DNA of 64,000 nucleotides from Prosthecobacter sp. (lineage in GTDB: Bacteria > Verrucomicrobiota > Verrucomicrobiia > Verrucomicrobiales > Verrucomicrobiaceae): positions 1-64,000 of the forward strand of contig JAFMIR010000003.1 in NCBI GenBank assembly GCA_017853885.1, written 5' to 3'. The position numbers were made by a program, and so were the translations under genes. Below, one piece after another: positions 35,241-43,236 of this stretch (position 1 is the stretch's first letter; the number at the start of each line of letters is the position of its first letter). Under the pieces are notes generated by a model. That model made no database searches and was not told the DNA's origin. It worked only from the letters and a program-made list of their open reading frames with translations.

Positions 35241-36731
35241 ATGGATTCCACTTCCAACTCCCCGGACCTCGCCGCCGACAACCAGCGCCGTGCCGCCATC
35301 GACAAGTCGGTGCGTGGCCCTGTGTTGTTTCTGTTCCTCAACGGCGCCTTCTGGCTGATGCTCTCCACCATTCTCGGCGTGCTCTCCGCCGCGAAGCTCT
35401 TTGCTCCGAGTTTCCTCGGTGACTGTGAATTTATCACCTACGGCCGCCTGCAACCCGTTCACATCAACGCCCTCGTCTATGGCTGGGGCATTCAGGTGGC
35501 ACTCGGCATCATGCTCTGGATCATGGCCCGCCGCAGTGGCCAAGAGCTCCGTGGTGGAAAGGCGACGATGATCGCTGCCGGCATCTTCTGGAACATCACC
35601 ATTACCGTCGGCCTGCTGTCCATCCTTTTGGGCAAGAGCACCTCGATGGAGTGGCTGGAAATGCCCAAATTTGCTTGGCCGGTGCTCTTGCTCTGCTTTC
35701 TTGCCTACGCTTGGCCAATCGCCCGTATGTTTGGACGTGCCTTCCGTCCCGAGGGCTTTATGGTCAGCACTTGGTACATCCTCGGCGCGTGCTTCTGGTT
35801 TCCATGGATCTTTGTGACTGCCAATGTTGCCCTGCATTGTCTGCCCGGTCTTGGTGCACTCGGCGCTGGCATCAATGCTTGGTATGTTCATAGCGTCATC
35901 CTGCTTTTCTTTGTTCCTGTTGGTGTTGCTGCGGCTTACTACTTTATCCCCAAGATCACCGGGCAGCCAATCGCCAGTCAGCAACTCGCCAGCTTTGGCT
36001 TCTGGGCTCTCGCCATCCTTGGCGGGTGGACTGGCATGCAGAAGTTCATGGGTGGCCCGTTGCCCTTTTGGATGGTCGCGATTGGCTCCACCGTTGGCGT
36101 ACTGCTGCTGGTTCCTTTCGGTCTCGTTGGCCTGAACCATCACCTGACCGCCCTCGGCAAGCATGATGCCGTCAGCTGCAGCCCCACGCTGCGCTTCATT
36201 TTCTTCGGGTCTATCTTCTTGCCGGTCACTGGCATCATCCTCGCGCTTTCCAGCGCCTTCTGGACCGGTGCCTCCATTCAGTTCACGCAGGCCTGGTATG
36301 CCCTCCAGACGGTCAGCGTGTATGGATTCTTCAGCATGTGCGCCTTTGGAGCTGTTTACTATATCACGCCGCGTCTCGCAGGTTGTGAGTGGCTCAGCGT
36401 ACGCCTCATCCGCAACCACTTCTGGTTCTCCGTCTACGGCGTGAGCACCATTGTCATCATGAGCCTCGTCGCAGGCTGGCAGCAGGGCGCGGATCTGAAC
36501 AATCCGGAATACTGGAATCTGGACTTCATGAATCACGTCCTGAATTCTCGCCCCTACGTGATGGCCCGTGCGATTGCTTGGGCGCTGATCAGTTTCTCGA
36601 ACATCTTCTTCCTCCTACACCTCATGCTCATGGTCGCTGGCCTCGGAAGGCGCAGCAATGCGCCGACGCTGCTCCATCGCAGCCATGGCCATGATGACAC
36701 GCAAACCTCCGCCCAAGCTTCCCACGCATGA
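35241..36731 (+). CDS. CcoN-like haem-copper oxidase subunit I lacking Cu_B and haem-b3 ligands
   Basis: A 496-residue, about 12-helix homologue of cbb3 oxidase subunit I. The low-spin haem ligand is present (GRLQPVHINA, His74) and so is the first Cu_B position (WYVHS, His217). However, the His-His pair expected in AGPHHLHY is GMQKF (Gln267-Lys268), and the GHVH motif that binds haem b3 and haem b is ALQT (354-357). The rest, including AFGAVYYITPRL and RNHFWFSVYG, aligns well. It cannot reduce oxygen by the known mechanism; a structural or electron-relay role is inferred. It is coupled by ATGA to the CcoO-like gene. Confidence 0.88.
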   Translation: MDSTSNSPDLAADNQRRAAIDKSVRGPVLFLFLNGAFWLMLSTILGVLSAAKLFAPSFLGDCEFITYGRLQPVHINALVYGWGIQVALGIMLWIMARRSGQELRGGKATMIAAGIFWNITITVGLLSILLGKSTSMEWLEMPKFAWPVLLLCFLAYAWPIARMFGRAFRPEGFMVSTWYILGACFWFPWIFVTANVALHCLPGLGALGAGINAWYVHSVILLFFVPVGVAAAYYFIPKITGQPIASQQLASFGFWALAILGGWTGMQKFMGGPLPFWMVAIGSTVGVLLLVPFGLVGLNHHLTALGKHDAVSCSPTLRFIFFGSIFLPVTGIILALSSAFWTGASIQFTQAWYALQTVSVYGFFSMCAFGAVYYITPRLAGCEWLSVRLIRNHFWFSVYGVSTIVIMSLVAGWQQGADLNNPEYWNLDFMNHVLNSRPYVMARAIAWALISFSNIFFLLHLMLMVAGLGRRSNAPTLLHRSHGHDDTQTSAQASHA

Positions 36732-37411
36732 TGAACTTCCGCTCCTTCATCCTCGGTCTCGCCGCCGCGTTCGCCCTTCCTTGGCTGCTGCTCATCGTCG
36801 TCCCGGCGCTCAATTACCAACAGCTCACCCGTGTTGCCTATGACAAGGACAAGGACGGCTTGGAAGGTTTCTATCCACCTGCCGTCGTTAATGGCCAAGG
36901 TCAGTTGATCTATATTCAGGAGGGCTGCAATCAGTGCCACACTCAGATGATCCGACCCGTCCAGCTTGGTTTGGATGGTTGGTATAAGGGCTGGGGGCAG
37001 GACCAGGAGTCCCGTCCTGCTGCGCCTGTCCGTAGCAACACGCTTCGTGATTACCTTGGCGAGAAATACGCCCCGCTAGGCGTCCAGCGCATCGGTCCGG
37101 ATCTGACCAACTACGGTTGGCGTGCTCCGGCTGCGCAAGTGATTCACCAGAAGCTGTATGACCCGGCTTCCATTCATGATTGGAGCACCATGCCAGCCTA
37201 CAAGCACTTGTACAAGCTGCAGAAAATCCAAGGACCCGCTTCCGAGCGCGCCCTGAAGCTCGCCGGCAAGTTTGCGCCACCTGCTGGCTATGAAGTCATC
37301 CCGACTCCAGAGGCAGACCGCCTCGTCGAGTACTTGCTTTCGTTGAAGAAAGATTTCCCCGTTCCCGGCCAGCCTGCCGTCGCCGCCGCTCCTGCCGCCG
37401 CGAAGAAGTGA
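36728..37411 (+). CDS. CcoO-like membrane-anchored monohaem cytochrome c
   Basis: A 227-residue homologue of cbb3 oxidase subunit II. One N-terminal membrane helix (about 8-28) precedes the haem site GCNQCHTQMIRP at residues 67-71, an exact CcoO signature, with axial-type Met in DWSTMPAYKHL. The start overlaps the CcoN-like stop codon (ATGATG). It ends in an Ala/Pro/Lys tail like its neighbours. With a haem-less partner it may work as an electron relay. Confidence 0.9.
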   Translation: MMNFRSFILGLAAAFALPWLLLIVVPALNYQQLTRVAYDKDKDGLEGFYPPAVVNGQGQLIYIQEGCNQCHTQMIRPVQLGLDGWYKGWGQDQESRPAAPVRSNTLRDYLGEKYAPLGVQRIGPDLTNYGWRAPAAQVIHQKLYDPASIHDWSTMPAYKHLYKLQKIQGPASERALKLAGKFAPPAGYEVIPTPEADRLVEYLLSLKKDFPVPGQPAVAAAPAAAKK

Positions 37412-37447
37412 GTTTGACCCTTTAGTTTTCATTATTTCAGCCTTTTC

Positions 37448-38131
37448 ATGAGCGCCCCCGCCCATCCCGATTCCACCGACCTCGACCGGATTCACGCCGC
37501 CGTGAAGCGTGAGAAGGTCGATCAGCCACCTTCTAATATGCCCGCACCGATGTGGGCCATTTTCCTGTTGATGCTCGTCTCGATCATCGCTGGTGCACAG
37601 CTCGGCCAAAGTCCTCTTACTGGCCGTGTGGTCGATGTGCGCCCCGGCGGCAGCAGCGGTGGCGATGCGCTTGACCCCTTCCAACTTGCCATGAAGAAAG
37701 GTTCCAGCGGCTACTCGGTTTGCGGCGGTTGCCACCAAGGCAATGGCAACGGTATTCCTGGCCAGTTTCCGCCACTTGCCGGCTCCGAGTGGGTCAACGG
37801 TGGAACCGAGCGTCTGATTCGTGTCGCTCAGCATGGACTGGTTGGGGCGATCACGGTCAAAGGTCAAGGCTACAATACTCCTGGTGGCATGATGGGTTTT
37901 GGAGCGGCTATGTCAGCCCAAGACCTTGCTAATGTTCTAACCTATGTCCGGAATTCTTGGGGCAATGAAGGCAGCATGGTTACCAAGGAAATGGTCGAAA
38001 AAGTCCGCTCCGAAGAAAAGCGCGCCACGCAGTGGACCGAGGCCGACCTGAAGCCCTTTGCTGATAAGAATGTTCCTGGAGATGTCCCTGCTGGCCCGGG
38101 TGCCACAGCCGCTCCGGCTGCCAAGAAGTAA
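37448..38131 (+). CDS. Membrane-anchored cytochrome c (CcoP-like)
   Basis: A 227-residue class I cytochrome c. One membrane helix (about 33-51) is followed by the haem motif CGGCH at residues 92-96, the GQFPPLAGSEWVNG loop, a Met-rich ligand region GGMMGFG and the C-terminal helix. The order CcoN-like, CcoO-like, this gene mirrors a ccoNOP set, though CcoP normally carries two haems and this one only one. It probably carries electrons from ACIII to the oxidase. Confidence 0.88.
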   Translation: MSAPAHPDSTDLDRIHAAVKREKVDQPPSNMPAPMWAIFLLMLVSIIAGAQLGQSPLTGRVVDVRPGGSSGGDALDPFQLAMKKGSSGYSVCGGCHQGNGNGIPGQFPPLAGSEWVNGGTERLIRVAQHGLVGAITVKGQGYNTPGGMMGFGAAMSAQDLANVLTYVRNSWGNEGSMVTKEMVEKVRSEEKRATQWTEADLKPFADKNVPGDVPAGPGATAAPAAKK

Positions 38132-38145
38132 TTCGCTAACCCAAG

Positions 38146-38970
38146 ATGATCCGTCGTGTGACACAAGACACCTCCCGCCAGGCGCTACTAACCGCCTGCG
38201 GAGTCGTTTTGTGCCTCGCAAACACCAGTTGCGGCAAAATCGCCGAAAACGGCCCTCAGCTTCCCCAAGCTCCATTGGCTGCGGCGGTTGAAGTCGCTGA
38301 AAAAACGAGCATCGAAGGCAAAATCACCCTCGTAGGCATCGAGGCCGCGTCGCTGCGCAAGGTCGTCGATGTCGGTGGCAATCCTTTTTGCACCGGTCAC
38401 GGCGAAATCATCGATTCAACCTGGCAGGTCGCCGCAGATGGTGGCCTCGCGAATGTCGTGATCACCGTCGAAGGCAGCCCGCGTGCCTCCAACGTGCCCG
38501 CCGCTTTACCGCTGATCGACCAAACGCATTGCGAGTTTGTTCCGAACACGCTGTCTGTGCAGCCCGGGCAGGCCATTCGATTTCATAATAGCGATCTCAC
38601 CTTCCACAATATTCGCATCGCCCGTCATCAGCTTGGCACCAGCCATGGCGGTGACAATCTGGCCAACCTTGCCCAAGCTTCGCATGGGGATGCAAACGTC
38701 GAAACCTTTTTTGTACCAGGCATCTATCGTCTCGAGTGCGACGTACATCGTTGGATGAAAGCTTGGGTTTACGTTCATGACGGCATCCACTGCGCCGTCT
38801 CAGCTATTGATGGCACTTACCGCATCAGACGCGCCCTTGCTGACGGGACCTACACCTTAAAAGCATGGCACCCGCAGTTCGCCGAGCCCCTCTCTCAGCA
38901 AATCAACATCAACAACGGCACCGCCAAGGCTGACTTCGCCTTTGCTTACGACAAAGCCTTTCAACTCTGA
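38146..38970 (+). CDS. Blue-copper (cupredoxin) protein, probably a lipoprotein
   Basis: A 274-residue exported protein. The N-terminal hydrophobic stretch ends in ANTSCG, a weak lipobox. A type 1 copper site is visible: His154 (TFHNI), Cys198, His201 and Met204 in ECDVHRWM, with the C-x2-H-x2-M spacing of amicyanin-type cupredoxins. A C-terminal beta-sandwich (GTYRIRRALADGTYTLKAWHP) resembles carboxypeptidase-regulatory-like domains. Placed between the cytochrome c and coxA genes, it could be an alternative or additional electron carrier to the oxidase. Confidence 0.8.
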   Translation: MIRRVTQDTSRQALLTACGVVLCLANTSCGKIAENGPQLPQAPLAAAVEVAEKTSIEGKITLVGIEAASLRKVVDVGGNPFCTGHGEIIDSTWQVAADGGLANVVITVEGSPRASNVPAALPLIDQTHCEFVPNTLSVQPGQAIRFHNSDLTFHNIRIARHQLGTSHGGDNLANLAQASHGDANVETFFVPGIYRLECDVHRWMKAWVYVHDGIHCAVSAIDGTYRIRRALADGTYTLKAWHPQFAEPLSQQININNGTAKADFAFAYDKAFQL

Positions 38971-38996
38971 ATCCCTGAATCTTTAACACCAAACCC

Positions 38997-40964
38997 ATGA
39001 GCGCCGCCACCACCCACGACCCCGCCCACGATCATGCGCATGATCACTCGCATCATGAGCAGGCTTGGATTTGGAAATATGTCTTCTCAACGGACCACAA
39101 GACCATTGGTATTCAGTATGCCATCACCGGCCTGCTGTTCTTGCTCTTCGGTTTCTTCCTGATGCTGCTCATGCGTTGGAGCATCGCCTATCCGGGAGTG
39201 GCCGTTCCGGGCGTAGAGGTCATCCGTTCGATTCCGGGCGTTGGCTTCATCTTCCAAGAAATGTTTGGTCGCTGGCTGAATGCCGATGGCTCCCTCAATG
39301 GCGAGCTTTACAACATGCTCGGCGCTATGCACGGCACCATCATGGTGTTCTTTGGCATTGTGCCGCTCGGTTTCGCCGGTTTCGTGAACTTTGTGATGCC
39401 GCTGCAGATCGGCACCATCGACATGGCCTTCCCGAAGCTGAACATGCTTTCCTACTGGTTCTTCTTCATCTCCTGCGTCATGATGGTTGTCAGCTTCTTC
39501 ATTGGAACCGGCCCGGTGCAGACAGGGTGGACGATGTACTCGCCGCTTGCCTCCACCACCTCCATTGGCGTGACAAATGTCTGGAACCACGGCCATACCT
39601 GGTGGCTGCTCGCCATGGTGTTCAATATTTCCGCCTCTCTCCTCGGCTCCGTCAACGTGGTGACAACGGTCATCAACCTGCGCGCCCGTGGCATGAGCTG
39701 GATGCGCATGCCTTTTTTCTGCTGGGCCATGTTTATCGTCGGCTTCTTGCTCCTGCTCGCCTTCCCCCCGCTCGAAGTTGCTGCGCTGCTCCAGCTATCT
39801 GACCGAGTCTTTGGCTCTTCCTTCTTCCTTCCCACTGGCCTCATGGAAGGCGGCAGGCACCTCGACATCTCAGGCGGCGGCTCCCCGCTGCTCTACCAGC
39901 ACCTCTTTTGGTTCCTCGCACACCCCGAGGTGTATGTGTTGATCCTTCCTGCCTTCGCCATCCTCTCGGACGTCATCCCGAACAATGCCCGCCGCCCGCT
40001 CTGGGGTTACAAGATGATGGTCTATGCGCTGCTGACACTCGCCTTCCTCAGCTTCCTCGTCTGGGCCCATCACATGTACCTTACCGGCATGGGCACCATG
40101 ATGTCCACCTACTTCCAGATCACCACGGTGCTCATCTCCGTGCCATCCGTGATCTTGCTTACCTGCCTCATGATCTCCCTGTGGGGCGGCTCTATCCGTT
40201 TCAACACGCAGATGCTCTTTGGCTCCGCCTTTCTGCCCATGTTCGGCATCGGCGGTCTCACGGGGCTGCCCCTCGCCTTCTCCTTCATCGACCTCGCGCT
40301 GCATGACACTTACTACGTCATCGGCCACTTCCACTACGTCGTGGCTCCCGGAACCATCTTCGCCCTCTTCGCTGGGGTGTATCATTGGTTCCCGAAGGCC
40401 ACAGGCCGCTTCATGAACGACAAGCTCGGCAAGCTGCACTTCTGGCCCTCGCTCATCGGCATGAACCTCATCTTCGCGCCGATGTTCATACAGGGCATGG
40501 CGGGTTTCCATCGTCGCTGGTATGACGGTGGCAAATACTTCGAACAGACCGCCGGCTTTCAGAACTGGAGCACTACCCTCACTCACAAGATCGGCGCTTT
40601 CTTCGGCCTCAACATTCCGGACAACATGCTGTCCCTCAACATCGTCATGACCTTCGGCGCGATCGTGCTCGCCCTCGGCCAGGTGCCTTTCATCTACAAC
40701 TTCTGGGTCAGCATCAAGTGCGGCGAGAAAGTGAAAAGCGACAATCCTTGGGACGCCACCACCCTCGAATGGGCCACACCGACACCGCCTCCGCATGGCA
40801 ACTTCGTCTTCGATGTGAACGCCCACCGCGGCCCCTACGAATATAGCGCCCCCAGCCATCCGACCGATTTCTTCCCGCAGTGGGAAACTGAGCACGGCAA
40901 GCCCAAGCCCGATGGCAGCGATGCCTCGGCCAAAACGGGCCATGCCCACGCCGCGCATCATTAA
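38997..40964 (+). CDS. coxA: Cytochrome c oxidase subunit I (aa3-type)
   Basis: The catalytic subunit that reduces oxygen to water and pumps protons. The 655-residue, at least 12-helix protein keeps every ligand: low-spin haem His112 and His446, Cu_B His309, His358, His359 with the cross-linked Tyr313 (HPEVY), and haem a3 His444 (HDTYYVIGHFHYV). The Glu in HPEVY marks an A1-type D-channel enzyme. N- and C-termini are His-rich (DHAHDHSHH and GHAHAAHH), possibly binding metal. This is the functional oxidase of the operon. Confidence 0.96.
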   Translation: MSAATTHDPAHDHAHDHSHHEQAWIWKYVFSTDHKTIGIQYAITGLLFLLFGFFLMLLMRWSIAYPGVAVPGVEVIRSIPGVGFIFQEMFGRWLNADGSLNGELYNMLGAMHGTIMVFFGIVPLGFAGFVNFVMPLQIGTIDMAFPKLNMLSYWFFFISCVMMVVSFFIGTGPVQTGWTMYSPLASTTSIGVTNVWNHGHTWWLLAMVFNISASLLGSVNVVTTVINLRARGMSWMRMPFFCWAMFIVGFLLLLAFPPLEVAALLQLSDRVFGSSFFLPTGLMEGGRHLDISGGGSPLLYQHLFWFLAHPEVYVLILPAFAILSDVIPNNARRPLWGYKMMVYALLTLAFLSFLVWAHHMYLTGMGTMMSTYFQITTVLISVPSVILLTCLMISLWGGSIRFNTQMLFGSAFLPMFGIGGLTGLPLAFSFIDLALHDTYYVIGHFHYVVAPGTIFALFAGVYHWFPKATGRFMNDKLGKLHFWPSLIGMNLIFAPMFIQGMAGFHRRWYDGGKYFEQTAGFQNWSTTLTHKIGAFFGLNIPDNMLSLNIVMTFGAIVLALGQVPFIYNFWVSIKCGEKVKSDNPWDATTLEWATPTPPPHGNFVFDVNAHRGPYEYSAPSHPTDFFPQWETEHGKPKPDGSDASAKTGHAHAAHH

Positions 40965-41018
40965 TCCCTCAGCCCTGCTGACTTCGTCCTTCGTCACTCC
41001 AGCATTCGTCATTTTTCC

Positions 41019-42368
41019 ATGGACATCCCATATACCGTTCACGCCCGGCCAGACACCGGTCTCTACAACGCCAAAGTTGGCATCTGGCTCTTCCTTGCCT
41101 CGGAAGTCATGCTCTTCGGCGGGCTGTTCTCCAGCTACATCTTCCTTCGCGTGGGTGCGGACTATCCGTGGCCGGTGCATGAGCTGAATGTCACCCTCGG
41201 TTGCATCAACACCGTGGTGCTCATCGCCTCCTCCGTCTCCGTCGTGTGGGCCTGGGCTGCACTGAAGATGCGCCAGTTCGGCCTCTACAAGGGCCTGATG
41301 CTTTTCACCGTTCTGTGTGCCGTGACGTTCATGGTGAACAAGACCTTTGAATACAAGGCTAAGTTCGAGCACTACGCCGTCAAGCTCACCGACGGCACGA
41401 TCCTGACCGGCCACCTTCCGCACGGCTACCAGATCAAGTTTGGCGAGGTCAACCAACTCGCCATGAGCATCCCACTCAAGACTGCCGCCGTGGGTGCGGA
41501 CCCGATCAATTATGTCCTGAATCACCTCGACGCTGGTGCCACGCCCCGCTTCAAGACCGAGGATGGAAAGGAAATCACTCTCGACGCCGCCACCTTTGCC
41601 GAGCTGAAGTCCGCTGCGATTGAGAAAGCCAAGGTCGCCAAGCAGAACACCGCCGGCCTCAAGCTCACCGCGGTCTCGCCGCTCTCCTTCACCGTCGGCG
41701 AGTCCGATGTCTTTGCCTACGACGCTTCCACGATGACCTTCCGTGACGGTACGGTTGCCTACGGCAAGCTCGCCGATGACAAAATGACGATCGAAGTCGA
41801 TGGCGTAGACACCCGCGGCGTTGCCGTGAAGGAAAAATCCCTCGCGTTTGACCATCGCTACCTCGGCGAGGCCTGGCAGAAAGCCTTCGTTGCCAATCGG
41901 GACCACCTCACCGTCGAATTCGACAAGAACTACCCGACCCGCGACAAGACCAAGTCCGCCACCTTCCAGAAGGAAGCCTATTTCCTGCATCTCGAGTCCA
42001 CCACGCCACCGGCCGCTGAAGGTCATGGCAATGGTCACGGTGCCGAGGCCCATGCTCCCGCCGCTCATGGCGATGGACACGGCGGTCATCACCCCACGGT
42101 CGTGCTCGAAAAGAAGGACATCACCTTCTTCTCGAACTTCACGCCGAAGCTCAACACCTACTACGCCATCTACTTCACTCTCACCGGCCTGCATGGTCTG
42201 CACGTTGTCGCCGGTGCGCTGGTCCTCGCCTACTTCCTCTTCTTTAACGGCAAGATGATGCGCGAGGATCCCGAGCATCTCGCCAACCGTGTCGAAGTCG
42301 GCGGTCTCTTTTGGCACTTCGTTGACCTCGTCTGGATCTTCCTCTTCCCGCTGCTGTATCTCCTCTGA
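41019..42368 (+). CDS. coxC: Cytochrome c oxidase subunit III with a large inserted domain
   Basis: A 449-residue subunit III, about twice the usual 200-residue bacterial size. TM1-TM3 (GIWLFLASEVMLFGG, about 20-113) and the last helices (FTLTGLHGLHVVAGALVLAYFLFF to the end) are canonical. Between residues about 115 and 360 sits a soluble insertion of about 245 residues ending in a His/Gly-rich stretch. The insertion has beta-rich sequence with no motif I recognise; it has no stop codon or frame break, so it is translated. It probably packs against the enlarged supercomplex. Confidence 0.9.
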   Translation: MDIPYTVHARPDTGLYNAKVGIWLFLASEVMLFGGLFSSYIFLRVGADYPWPVHELNVTLGCINTVVLIASSVSVVWAWAALKMRQFGLYKGLMLFTVLCAVTFMVNKTFEYKAKFEHYAVKLTDGTILTGHLPHGYQIKFGEVNQLAMSIPLKTAAVGADPINYVLNHLDAGATPRFKTEDGKEITLDAATFAELKSAAIEKAKVAKQNTAGLKLTAVSPLSFTVGESDVFAYDASTMTFRDGTVAYGKLADDKMTIEVDGVDTRGVAVKEKSLAFDHRYLGEAWQKAFVANRDHLTVEFDKNYPTRDKTKSATFQKEAYFLHLESTTPPAAEGHGNGHGAEAHAPAAHGDGHGGHHPTVVLEKKDITFFSNFTPKLNTYYAIYFTLTGLHGLHVVAGALVLAYFLFFNGKMMREDPEHLANRVEVGGLFWHFVDLVWIFLFPLLYLL

Positions 42369-42409
42369 GACTCTTCACTTCTCACTCCTAACGTCTCACC
42401 TTTCCCGCT

Positions 42410-42763
42410 ATGTCCGACCACGTCGATCCCGCCGAGCTTCAGAAGCACGTCAAAAAGTACATCTTCATCGGATTGCTGTTGATCTTCTTCACCGCCGTCA
42501 CGGTGGCCCTGTCCTATGTCGAACTGCCCACGCACAGCCTGAACATCATCGTCGGCATGATCGTGGCCACCTTCAAGGCCGCCCTTGTGGCCTTGATCTT
42601 CATGCACTTGAACCACGAGCGTCCGCTCATCTACAAGGTACTGGCCTTCACCGCGGTGTTTTGCTTCGTCCTCTTTGTCCTGTTTGTGATGGCCAACAGC
42701 GATCCCCTCGTGGATCACGGCTTTGAAAAGCCTCTGCAATCCATCGAGCAGGCTACTCCGTAA
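42410..42763 (+). CDS. coxD: Cytochrome c oxidase subunit IV
   Basis: A 117-residue, three-helix protein of the COX4_pro family (helices about 20-38, 46-66, 76-95, including ATFKAALVALIFMHLNHE). This small subunit aids assembly or stability of subunits I and III. The spacer before it carries a pyrimidine-rich stretch related to that before the second hsp20 gene. Confidence 0.9.
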   Translation: MSDHVDPAELQKHVKKYIFIGLLLIFFTAVTVALSYVELPTHSLNIIVGMIVATFKAALVALIFMHLNHERPLIYKVLAFTAVFCFVLFVLFVMANSDPLVDHGFEKPLQSIEQATP

Positions 42764-42784
42764 ATCCTTCCCGAGCTCGAAACC

Positions 42785-42991
42785 ATGTCCCTGAAGCACT
42801 TCCATGTCGTGTTCTTGTTGTTCGCCATTCTGGCGGACGCGGGATTTTGGGCATGGACGCACTTCATGCCGGAGGACGCGGCCCGTGCCGACGCGCTTCA
42901 TTTGAAGCCGTACGCAGGTTTCCTCTGCCTCATCCTTCTTGCTTACGGACTGCACTACTTCATCAAGAAAATGCGCACTATCATCGTGTGA
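42785..42991 (+). CDS. Small two-helix membrane protein in the cox operon
   Basis: A 68-residue protein with two hydrophobic helices (about 5-24 and 45-60) and a conserved-looking connecting loop. It starts 21 bp after coxD and keeps the operon's composition. No family recognised; probably a small accessory oxidase subunit or assembly peptide. Confidence 0.65.
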   Translation: MSLKHFHVVFLLFAILADAGFWAWTHFMPEDAARADALHLKPYAGFLCLILLAYGLHYFIKKMRTIIV

Positions 42992-43018
42992 TATTCTAGA
43001 CCTCCGATACCGCTTCGC

Positions 43019-43210
43019 ATGACCCTCTCGCTTCCCATCGCCTGCGCAACCTGCTTGCCTGACCAAGGCAGCGCGGTCGGACAGGCGCAGGGTTTTGCCA
43101 TTCTCGTCATGTTGGCCGTGCTTGCCTTCATGTTCCTTTGCGCCGGCGGCATCGTTTTCACTCTTGCTCGCCGCCAGAAAAAGTATGCTGACAGCATCAC
43201 GGTAGCCTAA
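43019..43210 (+). CDS. Small single-helix membrane protein in the cox operon
   Basis: A 63-residue protein with an N-terminal Cys-containing stretch (CATCLPDQG), one membrane helix (about 26-48) and a basic end (ARRQKKY). It sits 26 bp before coxB. The short CxxC and location between oxidase genes suggest an assembly or accessory role, not proven. Confidence 0.6.
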   Translation: MTLSLPIACATCLPDQGSAVGQAQGFAILVMLAVLAFMFLCAGGIVFTLARRQKKYADSITVA

Positions 43211-43236
43211 CCCTTTCAAACCTGAAACATCCCATC

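Noticed and set aside
35085..36536. 483-codon minus-strand frame opposite the CcoN-like gene
   Set aside because: Antisense shadow; no domain, no signal, overlaps the well-supported oxidase-like gene.
35241..38131. Annotating the CcoN/CcoO/CcoP-like trio as a functional cbb3 oxidase
   Set aside because: Subunit I lacks the Cu_B His pair and both histidines of the HxH haem motif, so oxygen reduction by the known chemistry is not possible.
39870..42317. A very long minus-strand open frame (815 codons) opposite coxA and coxC
   Set aside because: Antisense shadow of highly biased GC-rich genes; its translation has no conserved motif, is rich in Glu/Gly/Val/His as expected from mirrored codons, and the plus-strand genes are certain.
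41019..42368. coxC as two genes or a frameshift because of its double length
   Set aside because: The frame is continuous with uniform codon use and both ends belong to one subunit III; an inserted domain explains it better.
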